Source: Trissonchulus latispiculum
Taxonomy: Eukaryota; Nematoda; Enoplea; Enoplida; Ironidae
NCBI GenBank assembly: GCA_030248195.1
Contig: JASAND010030239.1
Span: 32,430-96,429, forward strand
Length of the DNA stretch: 64,000 nucleotides
Reading direction: 5' to 3'
Shown: positions 48,901 through 54,665 of the stretch, one piece after another
Numbering within the stretch: the stretch's first letter is position 1
Layout of the letters: every line of letters begins with the position of its first letter
Translations under genes and position numbers: made by a program
The notes under the pieces: generated by a model
The model's input: the letters and a program-made list of their open reading frames with translations, nothing else
Database searches by the model: none
Told to the model about the DNA's origin: nothing

Positions 48901-51042
48901 AGTGATAGAGAAACGAGACTTAGCTATTTAGTTAGTTCAATATATGTAGTTTCTGAATATAAAAAGAAATCGGCTCCAGCTCTTAACGTTCGAGCTGCGC
49001 AGCGACCACAAAAATGGTCACTTTTCGCTCTGAGCCGACTTTGCGCCGCCGCTGCGGCGCTGTGGCGCACCTGCGGCGCAAAAAAAGTAGCGATTCTTAA
49101 ATGGCGCATGGGGTACTACCAGACCCTATACCCCTTTAGGTCCGGCCTCCGCTGCAGATTACGTGAAAGAGGCGGAAAGTCAGGACAATACGACCATTAA
49201 ATAGGAGAAACCGGAAAAAAAAAAAAACATCGCCGCCATAACCGGTCCGGGGCACAACTTTTTAACGGAAAGTGATACGGGGCTGAAACTTCGCACACAT
49301 ACTAAACTCGATGTGCTCTACAATTTGCGCATGAAATCTGCGCAGGATCTGCGCAGGATTTTGCGCAGCCTCTGCGCAGCTTATTTTACGGTGTCTCCAG
49401 GGACTTTTGACACATATTATAGGGGTCGCTGCCGCGACCCCTATGATATATACTGACAGGTAGAAGTCGTTTTCATGCATTTTCACAAAACTGATGACAA
49501 GAAATAATTGCGTAGAAATTGATTTTTAAAAGTCTAAAATATTGGCAAAACTCTTGTTGTCACGTTTCCATCCGATGCGTGAGAACAGCTCAGGACAAGA
49601 CAGATTTGCAAGCATATATACACTCACCGCTCTTTGAGGAAAGTGACAACTTGGTTTTATCCTGAGCGTAGGCTGATGACGAATCAGTCTGCGGATGAGC
49701 TTTCCGACGTCCTCGACCAGACTTACCGGAAGGACCAGGACTGGGGCCTTGGGAAGGCGGAGGAGCAGGACAATCGCGGGGGGCAGAAGTGAGGACCAAT
49801 CGGGATCCACTCAAGCTACGACTGGTCGCGCCGGATCGTCGACCCACACAGGAGAGGGACTTGAGACTCTGACGAGTTGAGGTCCGACCAGAGCGAGCAG
49901 AGGAAGGGTTAGGAGGAGGATCGCGCTCCGTTAGACTGGGAGGCGTCGCCGTGGAAGGAGCAGCGGAGGAGGAGGTGGAAGTGGAGGCGGCGGGAGGCGA
50001 AGTGGCCACCTTTGATGGAGCAGGGGTGGTGGAGAAGGAGGAGGAGGAGGCGGCCCGCTTACGATGCTTCCGGGGCGGTGGAGAAGTGATCGTCAGCAGT
50101 TCACCCGACTGAGAGGAGGGAGGCTGGAGGTGGGGGAGCTCAGAGGCAGAGGACTCTGGAGGCTGTTTCTGACGACGAGCTTGTTTAGAGTTGGGAGGAT
50201 GTTCCTCCGATTCTGACTGTTCCGCTTCTTCTTCTTCTTCTTCTTCTTCGGGTTGTTGTTGTTGTATTTCAGGCTCTGGCCTAGGTGATCTCGTTCCTTG
50301 CTGATTCCTCGAGTGATCCACAGAACTCTGTTCACCGCCTGATTTCTTTTTTCGTTTTCTGGACTTGACTGCTGGTCTGAGTGGAGCGGCTGCGGCTGCG
50401 GCAGAAGATTCCTGCGATGGAACGCCGGACACGGATAAATTTGGAAGATGATGATCACCGATCACTGCGAAATTGGAATCCGTTGAAGGATTTTCAATGG
50501 TGTCCTCTTCTAGTCTATGACTAAAACATACACACAATTATATAAATGTTATACATATATACACAATAGTGTACGCAAAAGTATCTAAATGCAAAAGTAT
50601 ACAACATGCCATAAAAAGTTCCAGATAGATAAGCTTGCTATTGATTCTTAATAAAAGAATACACAAAATTTACCCATTCATAATCAAAATTGAAGCAGTA
50701 GTCGCCCGGGGCGAAGGAACGCAAATTGGGATGACTAAATTTGCGAATTCTTATTTGTAAATTCTGTAACTTTGAAAAAATGAAACGTTAAGCATTTCTG
50801 TCATGGCCACTTCCAAACTAACACTGCACAGTGCACACATGGGCCTGATTTTCAAAAAATACCAAAATTAAGAACAATTACACAGAATAGGGGGCATATG
50901 TGTGTGTACAATTATATATTGGAATACCATCCTAGATTCTACAATTGAACAATATTATGTGAAAGACAACAAAAACTGACTATACTTACTCTAGAGACGG
51001 AGCAGCGTAACTCTGACGAAAATTACTAGATTTGTCGCACAT
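5560..51042 (-). CDS. TRIP12: TRIP12-like HECT E3 ubiquitin ligase, 43 coding exons, complete
   Basis: TRIP12 attaches ubiquitin to nuclear substrates through a thioester on its HECT cysteine; in other animals it acts on ubiquitin-fusion proteins and in chromatin and DNA-damage signalling. Conceptual splicing gives 8709 coding nt and about 2902 residues with every junction in phase. Order seen: disordered basic/Ser-rich N-terminus (1-700), armadillo-like repeats (about 725-1050), WWE domain (1050-1150), conserved helical block (1150-1275), a long low-complexity insert (1275-1925), a conserved middle (1930-2507) and the HECT domain (2507-2902). The catalytic cysteine lies in [14 protein letters not shown], 33 residues from the C-terminus, about residue 2869. 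The start was chosen because an in-frame TGA lies 18 nt upstream of the ATG at 51042 and the first exon then joins exon 2 in phase. Homology rests on many conserved segments known from animal TRIP12. Individual exon limits were set by eye from GT/AG sites and phase. Confidence 0.95.
6741..6818 (+). repeat. 80-bp dispersed repeat, copy 1
   Basis: It shares TTGGCTCTCTCCTGTT, then CCTTAGTGACTGCAG and GCAGGCGTTTTT with copies at 22974-23053 and 35360-35440. All three lie in TRIP12 introns in the same orientation, antisense to the gene. A short SINE-like or transposon-end fragment is possible; I do not recognise the family. Confidence 0.6.
8299..8449. mobile_element. 151-bp miniature inverted-repeat element, G/C runs
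   Basis: Terminal inverted repeats CTGGGCTTATTCTAG (8299-8313) and CTAGAATAAGCCCAG (8435-8449) enclose almost pure G and C runs. It is flanked by the direct repeat ATATT (8294-8298 and 8450-8454), a probable 5-bp target duplication. It lies in the intron between TRIP12 exons 37 and 38. Superfamily not assigned. Confidence 0.7.
10033..10345. mobile_element. Partial copy of the G-run element at 16111-16451
   Basis: It shares with 16111-16451, in opposite orientation, the GCGACCCC/AAAAAGT block, the TTAATTTTTCGACA stretch and an AAGCTTAAAAT region. Terminal repeats are missing, so this copy is truncated. Confidence 0.5.
10552..12565. mobile_element. 2014-bp hAT-type foldback transposon, non-autonomous
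   Basis: The element starts TAGAGATGA and ends TCATCTCTA, which fits the hAT terminal rule (YARNG). The 8-bp direct repeat GTCCAAAC flanks it exactly (10544-10551 and 12566-12573), the hAT target length. Inside the ends lie GGCTC-repeat blocks (10572-10705 and 12450-12547). The core is a near-perfect inverted repeat: 10857-11468 and 11489-12100, 612 nt each, separated by 20 nt, with only a handful of mismatches. No transposase frame is present. It lies in the intron between TRIP12 exons 35 and 36. Confidence 0.9.
10857..12100. repeat. Giant palindrome: 612-nt arms, 20-nt spacer
   Basis: Left arm 10857-11468 is matched by the reverse complement at 11489-12100 with equal length and roughly 1-2 percent mismatches by eye. 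The spacer at 11469-11488 is GC-rich. In the TRIP12 pre-mRNA it could form a double-stranded stem of more than 600 bp. Confidence 0.92.
12712..22635 (-). CDS. TRIP12: TRIP12 exons 25-35, conserved region before HECT
   Basis: Exons: 22554-22635, 22185-22309, 21247-21429, 20547-20642, 20206-20298, 19894-20028, 19013-19072, 18096-18346, 13794-14035, 13176-13494, 12712-12868 (about residues 1927-2507). Conserved family segments: [102 protein letters not shown] and [20 protein letters not shown]. Exon 31 is a short acidic stretch (Asp/Glu/Ser) as in vertebrates. Exon 33 is Ser/Gly/Ala-rich and not conserved. A 4-kb intron between exons 32 and 33 and a 3.1-kb intron between exons 35 and 36 are filled with repeats. 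Confidence 0.93.
14505..15690. repeat. Tandem array, 484-bp dimers of about 242-bp monomers
   Basis: The block with AAATATGAAAAATTTCTCA, the ATTGGACAATTCCCTAATAT stretch and AATGAAATTAATAAATTTCA recurs about every 242 bp. Alternate copies are most alike, for example an AATTAATAAATTTCATCA junction near 15119 and 15603, 484 bp apart. This is the higher-order pattern of satellite DNA with two monomer types. The repeated small minus-strand frames in it are by-products. It lies in the intron between exons 32 and 33. Confidence 0.85.
16111..16451. mobile_element. 341-bp miniature element with CTGGCATTTTTTAG ends
   Basis: Inverted ends CTGGCATTTTTTAG (16111-16124) and CTAAAAAAATGCCAG (16437-16451) enclose C-run and AT-rich blocks. 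The direct repeat CTCTG flanks it (16106-16110, 16452-16456), though GC overlap at the ends makes a 3- to 5-bp duplication equally possible. A partial copy lies at 10033-10345. Confidence 0.65.
16840..17430. mobile_element. Diverged internal copy of the TTAA-flanked 1-kb element
   Basis: It shares GATGAAACTTTCC, AATAAGT, CTAACAC, GATCTCGTTGAGC, CGTCGATTAGAAGGTCTCAC and TGCTATCATAAAAATGTAG with 54666-55654 and 61406-62363, in the same order. The terminal repeats are lost. It is older than the two intergenic copies. Confidence 0.65.
18430..18743. mobile_element. 314-bp hAT-like MITE with 8-bp target duplication
   Basis: It begins CAGGCTCGCATCCAGG and ends GGTGCGGCCTTG, an imperfect inverted pair. 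The 8-bp direct repeat GCTAAATC flanks it exactly (18422-18429 and 18744-18751). It belongs to the same family as 40699-40980 and 45498-45743. An hAT origin is inferred from TSD length and the CA-G-type end. Confidence 0.85.
19739..19803. repeat. 29-bp perfect foldback in TRIP12 intron 30
   Basis: The 29 bases at 19739-19767 are matched exactly by their reverse complement at 19775-19803, with a 7-nt loop. The stem includes GTGGACACCCAAAGTCAGAC. Flanking TAGAGAA and TTCTCTA continue the symmetry imperfectly. It lies between exons 30 and 31. Confidence 0.9.
22974..23053 (+). repeat. 80-bp dispersed repeat, copy 2
   Basis: This is the same unit as at 6741-6818 and 35360-35440, with a small CCTTG duplication in the middle. 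It lies just upstream of the long-TIR element at 23145. Confidence 0.6.
23743..25907 (+). mobile_element. Hairpin-ended tandem-repeat element, copy A (Helentron/HINE-like)
   Basis: The 5' end is ACAAGCAACAAAAATGCTCC followed by ATAATATGTGTG. The 3' end is a 16-bp hairpin (872-887/892-907 of the 25-kb line) whose outer strand carries CACATATTAT, the inverse of the 5' subterminal motif. The interior has tandem 147-bp units (about 23865-24975), then a 163-bp repeat carrying GGGTGGGTCGGACGGCAAAA, then a CTGCGCAG-rich stretch. Subterminal inverted repeats, internal ~150-bp repeats and a 3' palindrome match non-autonomous Helentrons (HINE, DINE-1 type); this assignment is inferred. Related copies are at 30106-31751 and 47552-49449. 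Confidence 0.7.
23865..24975. repeat. Tandem array of exact 147-bp units
   Basis: The motif TATGACAAAAGTTGCTCAG recurs at 147-bp spacing (24461, 24608, 24755 for one landmark), about seven and a half units. Each unit includes CTTTCATTTGGTACCAAATT and TGACCACTTTTGAAAATTTT. Left units (TTCGATGCGGGC) and right units (CTCACTTAGGGC) form two subtypes. Confidence 0.92.
26740..28295 (+). mobile_element. Hairpin-ended tandem-repeat element, copy D (149-bp units)
   Basis: Four to five units spaced 149 bp (landmark AATGACAAAA at 26993, 27142, 27291, 27440; first interval 127 bp) each hold AGGGCTTTCATTTGATACCA and GGTCGGTGGGGCC. The unit is a distant relative of the 147-bp unit. The right end is a perfect 16-bp hairpin at 28260-28295. 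The left limit is uncertain; a TE start as early as about 26470 is possible. It fills the intron next to exon 24. Confidence 0.7.
28260..28295. repeat. 16-bp perfect hairpin abutting the exon 24 splice donor
   Basis: TATTATGTAGGGGCGC (28260-28275), loop TATC, exact complement 28280-28295. On the transcribed strand the exon 24 donor GTACGT occupies 28300-28295, so the stem begins at intron base 6. Confidence 0.9.
28301..33497 (-). CDS. TRIP12: TRIP12 exons 22-24, expanded low-complexity insert
   Basis: Exons 32567-33497 (931 nt), 29128-29696 (569 nt) and 28301-28767 (467 nt), about residues 1271-1926. After the conserved [12 protein letters not shown] the sequence becomes Pro/Ser/Thr/Gly rich, with Gly, Asn, Gln and His runs and no recognised fold. 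In vertebrates the matching linker is far shorter, so this is a lineage expansion. All three exons stay open in one frame and join in phase, and the following exon resumes conserved sequence, so the insert is probably translated. Exon 24 uses a GTACGT donor whose sixth base is already part of a transposon hairpin. Confidence 0.85.
30106..31751 (-). mobile_element. Hairpin-ended tandem-repeat element, copy B
   Basis: Same family as 23743-25907, in reverse orientation. The end hairpin at 30110-30135 (ATAGGGGTTGC/GCGACCCCTAT), the CTGCGCAG-rich region and the start ACAAGTAACAAAAATCCTCC near 31751 are all present. Units again repeat at exactly 147 bp (31111, 31258, 31405). It lies between TRIP12 exons 22 and 23. 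Confidence 0.75.
31990..32370. repeat. C-run/G-run rich repeat remnant
   Basis: Blocks of C and G runs separated by AT-rich sequence with GGCTTCGCCGAAAG resemble the other G-run elements of the window (16111, 42470). No clean ends were found. Confidence 0.4.
33766..35156 (-). CDS. TRIP12: TRIP12 exons 19-21, conserved helical block after WWE
   Basis: Exons 35029-35156, 34409-34515, 33766-33884 (about residues 1153-1270). Conserved segments: [20 protein letters not shown] across the exon 19/20 join, and [18 protein letters not shown] plus [17 protein letters not shown] across exons 21/22. These continue the ARM-like fold in TRIP12 relatives. The CTG-rich and AT-rich intron sequences between them include an AAT microsatellite at 33934-33993. 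Confidence 0.92.
33934..33993. repeat. AAT trinucleotide microsatellite
   Basis: About 19 uninterrupted ATA/AAT units in the intron between TRIP12 exons 20 and 21. Confidence 0.9.
35360..35440 (+). repeat. 80-bp dispersed repeat, copy 3
   Basis: Same unit as at 6741 and 22974, located in the intron between TRIP12 exons 18 and 19. Confidence 0.6.
35520..36367 (-). CDS. TRIP12: TRIP12 exons 17-18, WWE domain
   Basis: Exons 36211-36367 and 35520-35739 (about residues 1028-1152). The hallmark WWE aromatic residues are visible in [14 protein letters not shown], followed by the IDSRILE strand, then [20 protein letters not shown] and the PVQRK end. WWE domains bind poly- or iso-ADP-ribose, and in TRIP12 this couples PARylation to ubiquitination (family knowledge). 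The rest of exon 18 is a Ser/Gly/Ala-rich linker. Confidence 0.93.
36767..44167 (-). CDS. TRIP12: TRIP12 exons 8-16, armadillo-like repeat region
   Basis: Exons: 44072-44167, 43471-43661, 42859-42954, 42119-42211, 41117-41278, 38150-38272, 37784-37895, 37113-37186, 36767-36816 (about residues 695-1027). Segments matching animal TRIP12 include [71 protein letters not shown] and [12 protein letters not shown]. In the family these form the ARM superhelix next to the catalytic module and are used for substrate recognition. Conservation is strong and exon boundaries fall between helices. Introns here hold a 47-bp minisatellite and nested transposons. Confidence 0.93.
38884..41036. mobile_element. 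Nested repeat block with AACAAAAAAATCACCC ends
   Basis: The motif TTAACAAAAAAATCACCC opens at about 38900 and its inverse GGGTGATTTTTTTGTTAA closes at about 39950 and 41030. Two copies of one internal block (39695-39961 and 40479-41036) share GGTCTGCCCTGAACGCATGG and AGGCTGTAATGTCGAGATGT; a third partial copy lies at 51498-51708. The second copy is split by the MITE at 40699-40980. Fills the intron between exons 12 and 13. Family not recognised. Confidence 0.6.
40699..40980. mobile_element. 282-bp hAT-like MITE with empty-site proof
   Basis: Starts CAGGCCCGCACCCAGG and ends CCTGGGTGCGGCCTTG. The 8-bp repeat GGGTGGGG flanks it (40691-40698, 40981-40988). The sister copy of the host repeat at 39901-39930 has the same sequence with one GGGTGGGG and no insert, which fixes both ends and the duplication. 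Confidence 0.9.
44393..44611. repeat. 47-bp minisatellite, five copies
   Basis: GGGGATACGAACTCCTTCC repeats at exactly 47-bp steps (44401, 44448, 44495, 44542, 44589), nearly identical. It lies in the intron between TRIP12 exons 7 and 8. Confidence 0.92.
44713..51042 (-). CDS. TRIP12: TRIP12 exons 1-7, disordered N-terminal region
   Basis: Exons: 50990-51042, 49628-50520, 46975-47476, 46423-46617, 45776-45982, 45151-45243, 44713-44852. They encode about residues 1-694. The protein starts [12 protein letters not shown] and is rich in Ser, Pro, Lys/Arg (for example [10 protein letters not shown]), Gln and Glu runs, with a long Gly run opening exon 7. Vertebrate TRIP12 also has a long Ser/Lys-rich unstructured N-terminus that binds chromatin, but I see little residue-level conservation, so exon order is supported mainly by splice sites and phase. 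The exon 3 donor (GTTAGC) is weak; it was chosen because it alone gives the phase needed by exon 4. Basic clusters are plausible nuclear-localisation signals (inference). Confidence 0.8.
45498..45743. mobile_element. 246-bp hAT-like MITE 33 bp from exon 5
   Basis: Starts CAGGCCCCGCACCCAGGG and ends CCTGGGTGCGGGCCTG. The 8-bp direct repeat TGTGTGGG flanks it (45490-45497 and 45744-45751). Same family as 18430 and 40699, in opposite orientation. The exon 5 donor is at 45775. Confidence 0.88.
46095..46375. mobile_element. Decayed copy of the CAGG-type MITE
   Basis: CAGCACCCAGAATTTTAAAA at the left and CCTGGGTGGGGTCTTG at the right frame a diverged interior with the AGAAGTTGACAAAATTTT block seen in other copies. 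No clean target duplication. Confidence 0.5.
47552..49449 (+). mobile_element. Hairpin-ended tandem-repeat element, copy C
   Basis: Starts ACAAGTAACAAAAATGCTCC, has ATAATATGTGTG inside the 5' end, tandem 147-bp units (landmarks 47821, 47968, 48115), three partial 163-bp units carrying GGGTGGGTCGGACGGCAAAA (48411, 48574, about 48737), a CTGCGCAG-rich zone, and the 16-bp terminal hairpin 49414-49449. It occupies almost all of TRIP12 intron 2 (47477-49627). It is the most complete and least diverged copy in the window. Confidence 0.8.
50521..50989. other. TRIP12 intron 1, AT-rich, nothing recognised
   Basis: 469 bp with no repeat, hairpin or conserved frame that I can identify. The donor is GTAAGT and the acceptor GTTTTAG. 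Confidence 0.6.
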
Positions 51043-51081
51043 TAGCTCCCGTTCCAAACATCACACAGGAGCACAATAAGA
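51043..51081 (-). other. TRIP12: 5' UTR part of TRIP12 exon 1
   Basis: A TTTTGTTTTAG acceptor ends at 51082, so the first coding exon carries 39 nt of 5' UTR and at least one further non-coding exon should lie upstream (higher coordinates). An in-frame TGA sits within this leader. I could not locate the upstream exon or the promoter. Confidence 0.55.
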
Positions 51082-51176
51082 CTAAAACAAAACCAAAACT
51101 GCTTAATCAAATCAAAATAGGTATGACACGTGTGGCTGGGCAAATCTGCCAGGGGGGGTTGGGGGTCGGCTCGGAG

Positions 51177-51708
51177 GCATAGGCATGTTGGGGGGTTAGG
51201 GGAAGGGTGGAGTGGAGTGGGAACCCCTGCCCCAACTGGAGAGGCCGGTCACCGATCCTCCCCCCTAAAAAACTTTTTCTACCCCTCCCCCCAAATCTGC
51301 CTTCAGCCGACCCCCCTAATAATTTAAAACCCCCTACCTAAATTTTTTTAAATTTGTAGCCAAAAATTCAAAATTTTCAAGCAATTAGCGAAAAAGTGCT
51401 AAACCTCGCTTAATTACCTTAAAAATCGTTAAAAATAGTTGACAATTGAAAAAATTTTTCAGTTTTTTAACGAAAAACCGACTATTCGCCGCCATTTTTG
51501 AGGCCACTGTTGCGTACCTTCACTTAAAGGTCTGCCATGGACGCATGGAGAGGGCCTAGGGGCTCAAACTCACAGGCTGTAATGTCGAGATATGTGGCTA
51601 TCACCACACAAAAAATTGATTCTCTGCTACTTTCCTGTGAGTCAGGCAGGGTGTGGTGATTTTTTTGTTAAAATTTCGGGTGATTTTTTTGTTAACCTTG
51701 CTATATCT
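51177..51708. mobile_element. Truncated CATAGG-type MITE joined to a dispersed repeat
   Basis: From CATAGGCATGTTGGGGGG at 51177 the sequence follows the element at 53562 (ACCCCTCCCCCCAAATC, CAGCCGACCCCCC), then at about 51490 switches to the repeat also found at 39759-39961 and 40541-41036. The MITE's right end is missing. Confidence 0.5.
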
Positions 51709-51734
51709 TTCTGAAATACAAAAAGGTTATTATG

Positions 51735-52000
51735 GAAGGGTCGGACAGAAAAATGGAGCCCGGGTTTGAATTTCTGACCCCCATAAACACTCTAGAACCC
51801 ATTTTGGAAGGTGGGGAGCGTCGGAATAAAAATTTTCCCACGGGGTCGGAACCATGGCGGCGGTTGGGCACCACAGCATGATGGGGAGGTCGAGCAGAAA
51901 AACGGAGCCCGGATTTGAATTGATGGCCCCCAAAAACTCCCTAGAACCCACTTTCGCGGTTGGGTACCGACGGAATAAAAATTTTCCCACGGGCTCACCT
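51735..52000. repeat. Two tandem units of about 149 bp
   Basis: GAAAAATGGAGCCCGG and AATAAAAATTTTCCCACGGG recur 149 bp apart (51756/51905 and 51831/51980). The sequence is unrelated at a glance to the 147-bp arrays but the period is nearly the same. Confidence 0.7.
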
Positions 52001-52984
52001 CCCAGAAACCGGGTTCGGCGCCCTCTACAGGTCGCGGTTCAGCAGCTGCTATTTTTCCCAAAACCGCCACCCCCGAAAACCCCCGCAGGTGAATTTTCGC
52101 CAAATTTTATCGACGATTTTATATAGAAAACCTTTTTGGCCCCTAAAGTAAATGATTACCCATAATTGTGGGCCCCCCCAGCATAACAAGTGCAAACATT
52201 TTGACGATTCCAGCAAGCAAAAATTAAACTTTTCTAAAAAACCTAATTTTGGAAAAATCATTGTTGGCTTCAAGGCTTAAAAATCTGAAACGCTAAAACC
52301 AAGCCTGAGAGATGAAGTGTTGAAAATGCTGAATTTTTAAATTTCTAAGCTCCAAGTTCTATTTAGGAGAGCTTGGCTTGGCTGGGAGTAGTGAAAATTG
52401 TTTTGGAGTGGATTTTCAAGGAAAAAGGGCTAACGCTAAACCACAGTTTTTGCGTTTTTGGCCATTTTCTAAATTTCTGAGGAATTCTGGGGGGTGGGGT
52501 GTGTAGGTGTAACGGAGATTTGGGGTGAGGGGCTCCCCCAAACTTTTTTGAGGGGGTGGGGGGTGGGGGGGGGGGTTGGGGCTCCCTCTGGAGACTCTGC
52601 CCAACCAATCCCCCCCAAAAAATGTTTTCTATTTTTATGCCAACAATCGCATTTTCAGCCTTTTCCAGTGCTAGTGAACATTCAACTATGAAGTAATTTT
52701 GACATTTGTAATGGAAAAGGCAAACTAAAACCTAAAAATGACCAAGGAGAGCTCAACTTGTAGTAGATTGTGATTCTTGATGGAATTGATTTGATTGCCC
52801 AATGTATTGGTTATGAGTGGCGTGCCTGTGAAACCTTGATGTGAATTGTGAAACGTCCAAGCATTGTATAAAGTAACCATAGTTTCCTTAGGGGGGGGGT
52901 TAGGGGGGGGGGTACCCCCACCCCCAAAATTTTCGACCAAATTTACCCCCTCCCAGATTTTTGGACTATCCCTCCCCCCACTTT

Positions 52985-53230
52985 TGGCTACCCCCCCCCA
53001 ACGATTTTTGGACCCAAAAAGTTAGCTAAATTTGGTCGAAAAATGGTCATTTTTTGAAAAATTTTTCTAAAATTTTGGCCTAAAATCGCTTTAAAACGGT
53101 GCAAAAACGCCTAAAACGTTAAGAACAAACCTTATTTTGATGAAAAAAGGGCTAAATTACAGAAACTTCTGCATTTTTTGGCCATTTTTTGAATTTTTTG
53201 AGGTCCGAATTTTGGGGGGGGGGGTTCGGG
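52985..53230 (+). repeat. Dispersed repeat also present at 40255-40460
   Basis: AAAAAGTTAGCTAAATTT, CATTTTTTGAAAAATTTTT and CCATTTTTTGAATTTT then TGAGGTCCGAA occur in the same order in both places, each bordered by long G or C runs. It is likely the inner part of a G-run element. Confidence 0.6.
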
Positions 53231-53561
53231 GGGGGGTACTCGCCATCACATTTCGGGGGTCGCCCACCAAATTTCCGAAGTTTACCCCCCCCCCAACCAA
53301 AATTTCCAGGGAAATATGAAAGTAACTGTCCTGTAATCACCAGAGTTGCCAGTCAGTGTGAAACCCCCAGAAATCCGTCATTAGGGACATAGGTTCTAGT
53401 GTAAATAGGAAGAATAGGTCAAAAAATAGTATTACGCTCACGCAAACGACACGAAAATGGAATAGAACCTCAGTGGAACGTAGTCTAAGGAAGCTTAGGT
53501 AGGTCATCAGTCAGTAATGGAGGGGTCGTTGCCCTTCCCGGGTCAGTAACAGGCCCCCAAT

Positions 53562-54012
53562 CATAGGTGTGTTAGGGGGGGGTGGGGGGGGACCCCTCCT
53601 CCCCCCAAATGGAGGGGTCGCAGACTCCCCCTAAAAAAATTTTTTTCTACCCCTCCCCCCAAATCGGCCTTCGGCCGACCCCCCCCCTAAAAATTTTCAA
53701 CCCCCTACCCGGATTTTTGCAAGTTTTTAGCCAAAAATTCGAAAATTTTCAAAAAATTAGCGAACAATTGCTAAAATTCGCCTTATTACCTTAAAAATCG
53801 CGAAAAATTGCTGAAAATTGAGAAAAATTTTCAGTTTTTTAGCGAAAAACCGATTTTTCGCCGACCCCCCCCCCCTCGAAAATTTTTATTACCCCTCCCC
53901 CCAAATCGACTTTTTCGCGACCCCCCCCCCCCCCCTCCCCCTTTTTTGCCAAACCCCCCACCCTACTTTTTTCAAACCCCCACCGCCACTTTTTTCGCCA
54001 GCCACACCTATG
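53562..54012. mobile_element. 451-bp MITE, CATAGGTGTG ends, 8-bp target duplication
   Basis: CATAGGTGTG at the left and CACACCTATG at the right are perfect inverted ends. The 8-bp repeat CCCCCAAT flanks it exactly (53554-53561 and 54013-54020), as for hAT elements. The interior is G/C runs and AT-rich sequence with CAAATCGGCCTTCGGCCGAC. Confidence 0.85.
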
Positions 54013-54020
54013 CCCCCAAT

Positions 54021-54665
54021 ATGGTTGTTCTGTATAATGGAGGAGTCGTTACTCTTCCCAGGCCACGAATAAGGCCTCACAGTGTCAAGAAGTCAATTGG
54101 AAAACAGACTAAAACGGCTAAAAATTATCAAGGAAAGCGAATCCAAATAAAGAAGTTGTTGAATAATCAACCATTTAACAAGAAACTTCGAGTTTAAAAC
54201 GTTTTACACAGTTAATAAGTGCGTATATTGGAAGATGGCTCAAAATAAGGTCATAATTTGTCCATTAGCAGCAGGGAATAATGTTAATTAGTGTTCATAG
54301 GTATTAATTAGGCATAATTTACATTAGTTAGGTGATAATTAGTTAATTTGTGCAATTTTTGGTCAAAATATAAGTTGGGCTTATCTGAAAGGCAATTCTC
54401 TGCTGATTCCGAAACTCCAAACCCGGTCACCTAACTCCCATTATTGCGAAAGTTATACGTAAAAGAAGTTTTGATTAGTTACATTTCAATTTTGTAATAT
54501 TGGCCTTAGGTGACCTTACAACAATGCGTAACCATGTGTGAGGTTACGCCCATTCATGTTTCCATTCATTCTCTGAGCCTCTGCTGGCTCTCTCCCAGCA
54601 GAGACTTGCCTCGCAGAGAAGGACTTAACACACACCTTAGGTGTAAAATTACGTTCGGAGGGGGC
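54021..54665. other. Non-coding, with one 9-bp hairpin
   Basis: No gene seen. CTCTGCTGG (54579-54587) and its exact complement (54595-54603) form a hairpin that opens the hairpin-dense tract described separately. Confidence 0.55.

Noticed and set aside
48371..49200. Open frames of 80-154 residues inside copy C
   Set aside because: They are translations of the 163-bp repeats in several frames and strands and recur in copies A and B with changed ends; no protein family match.
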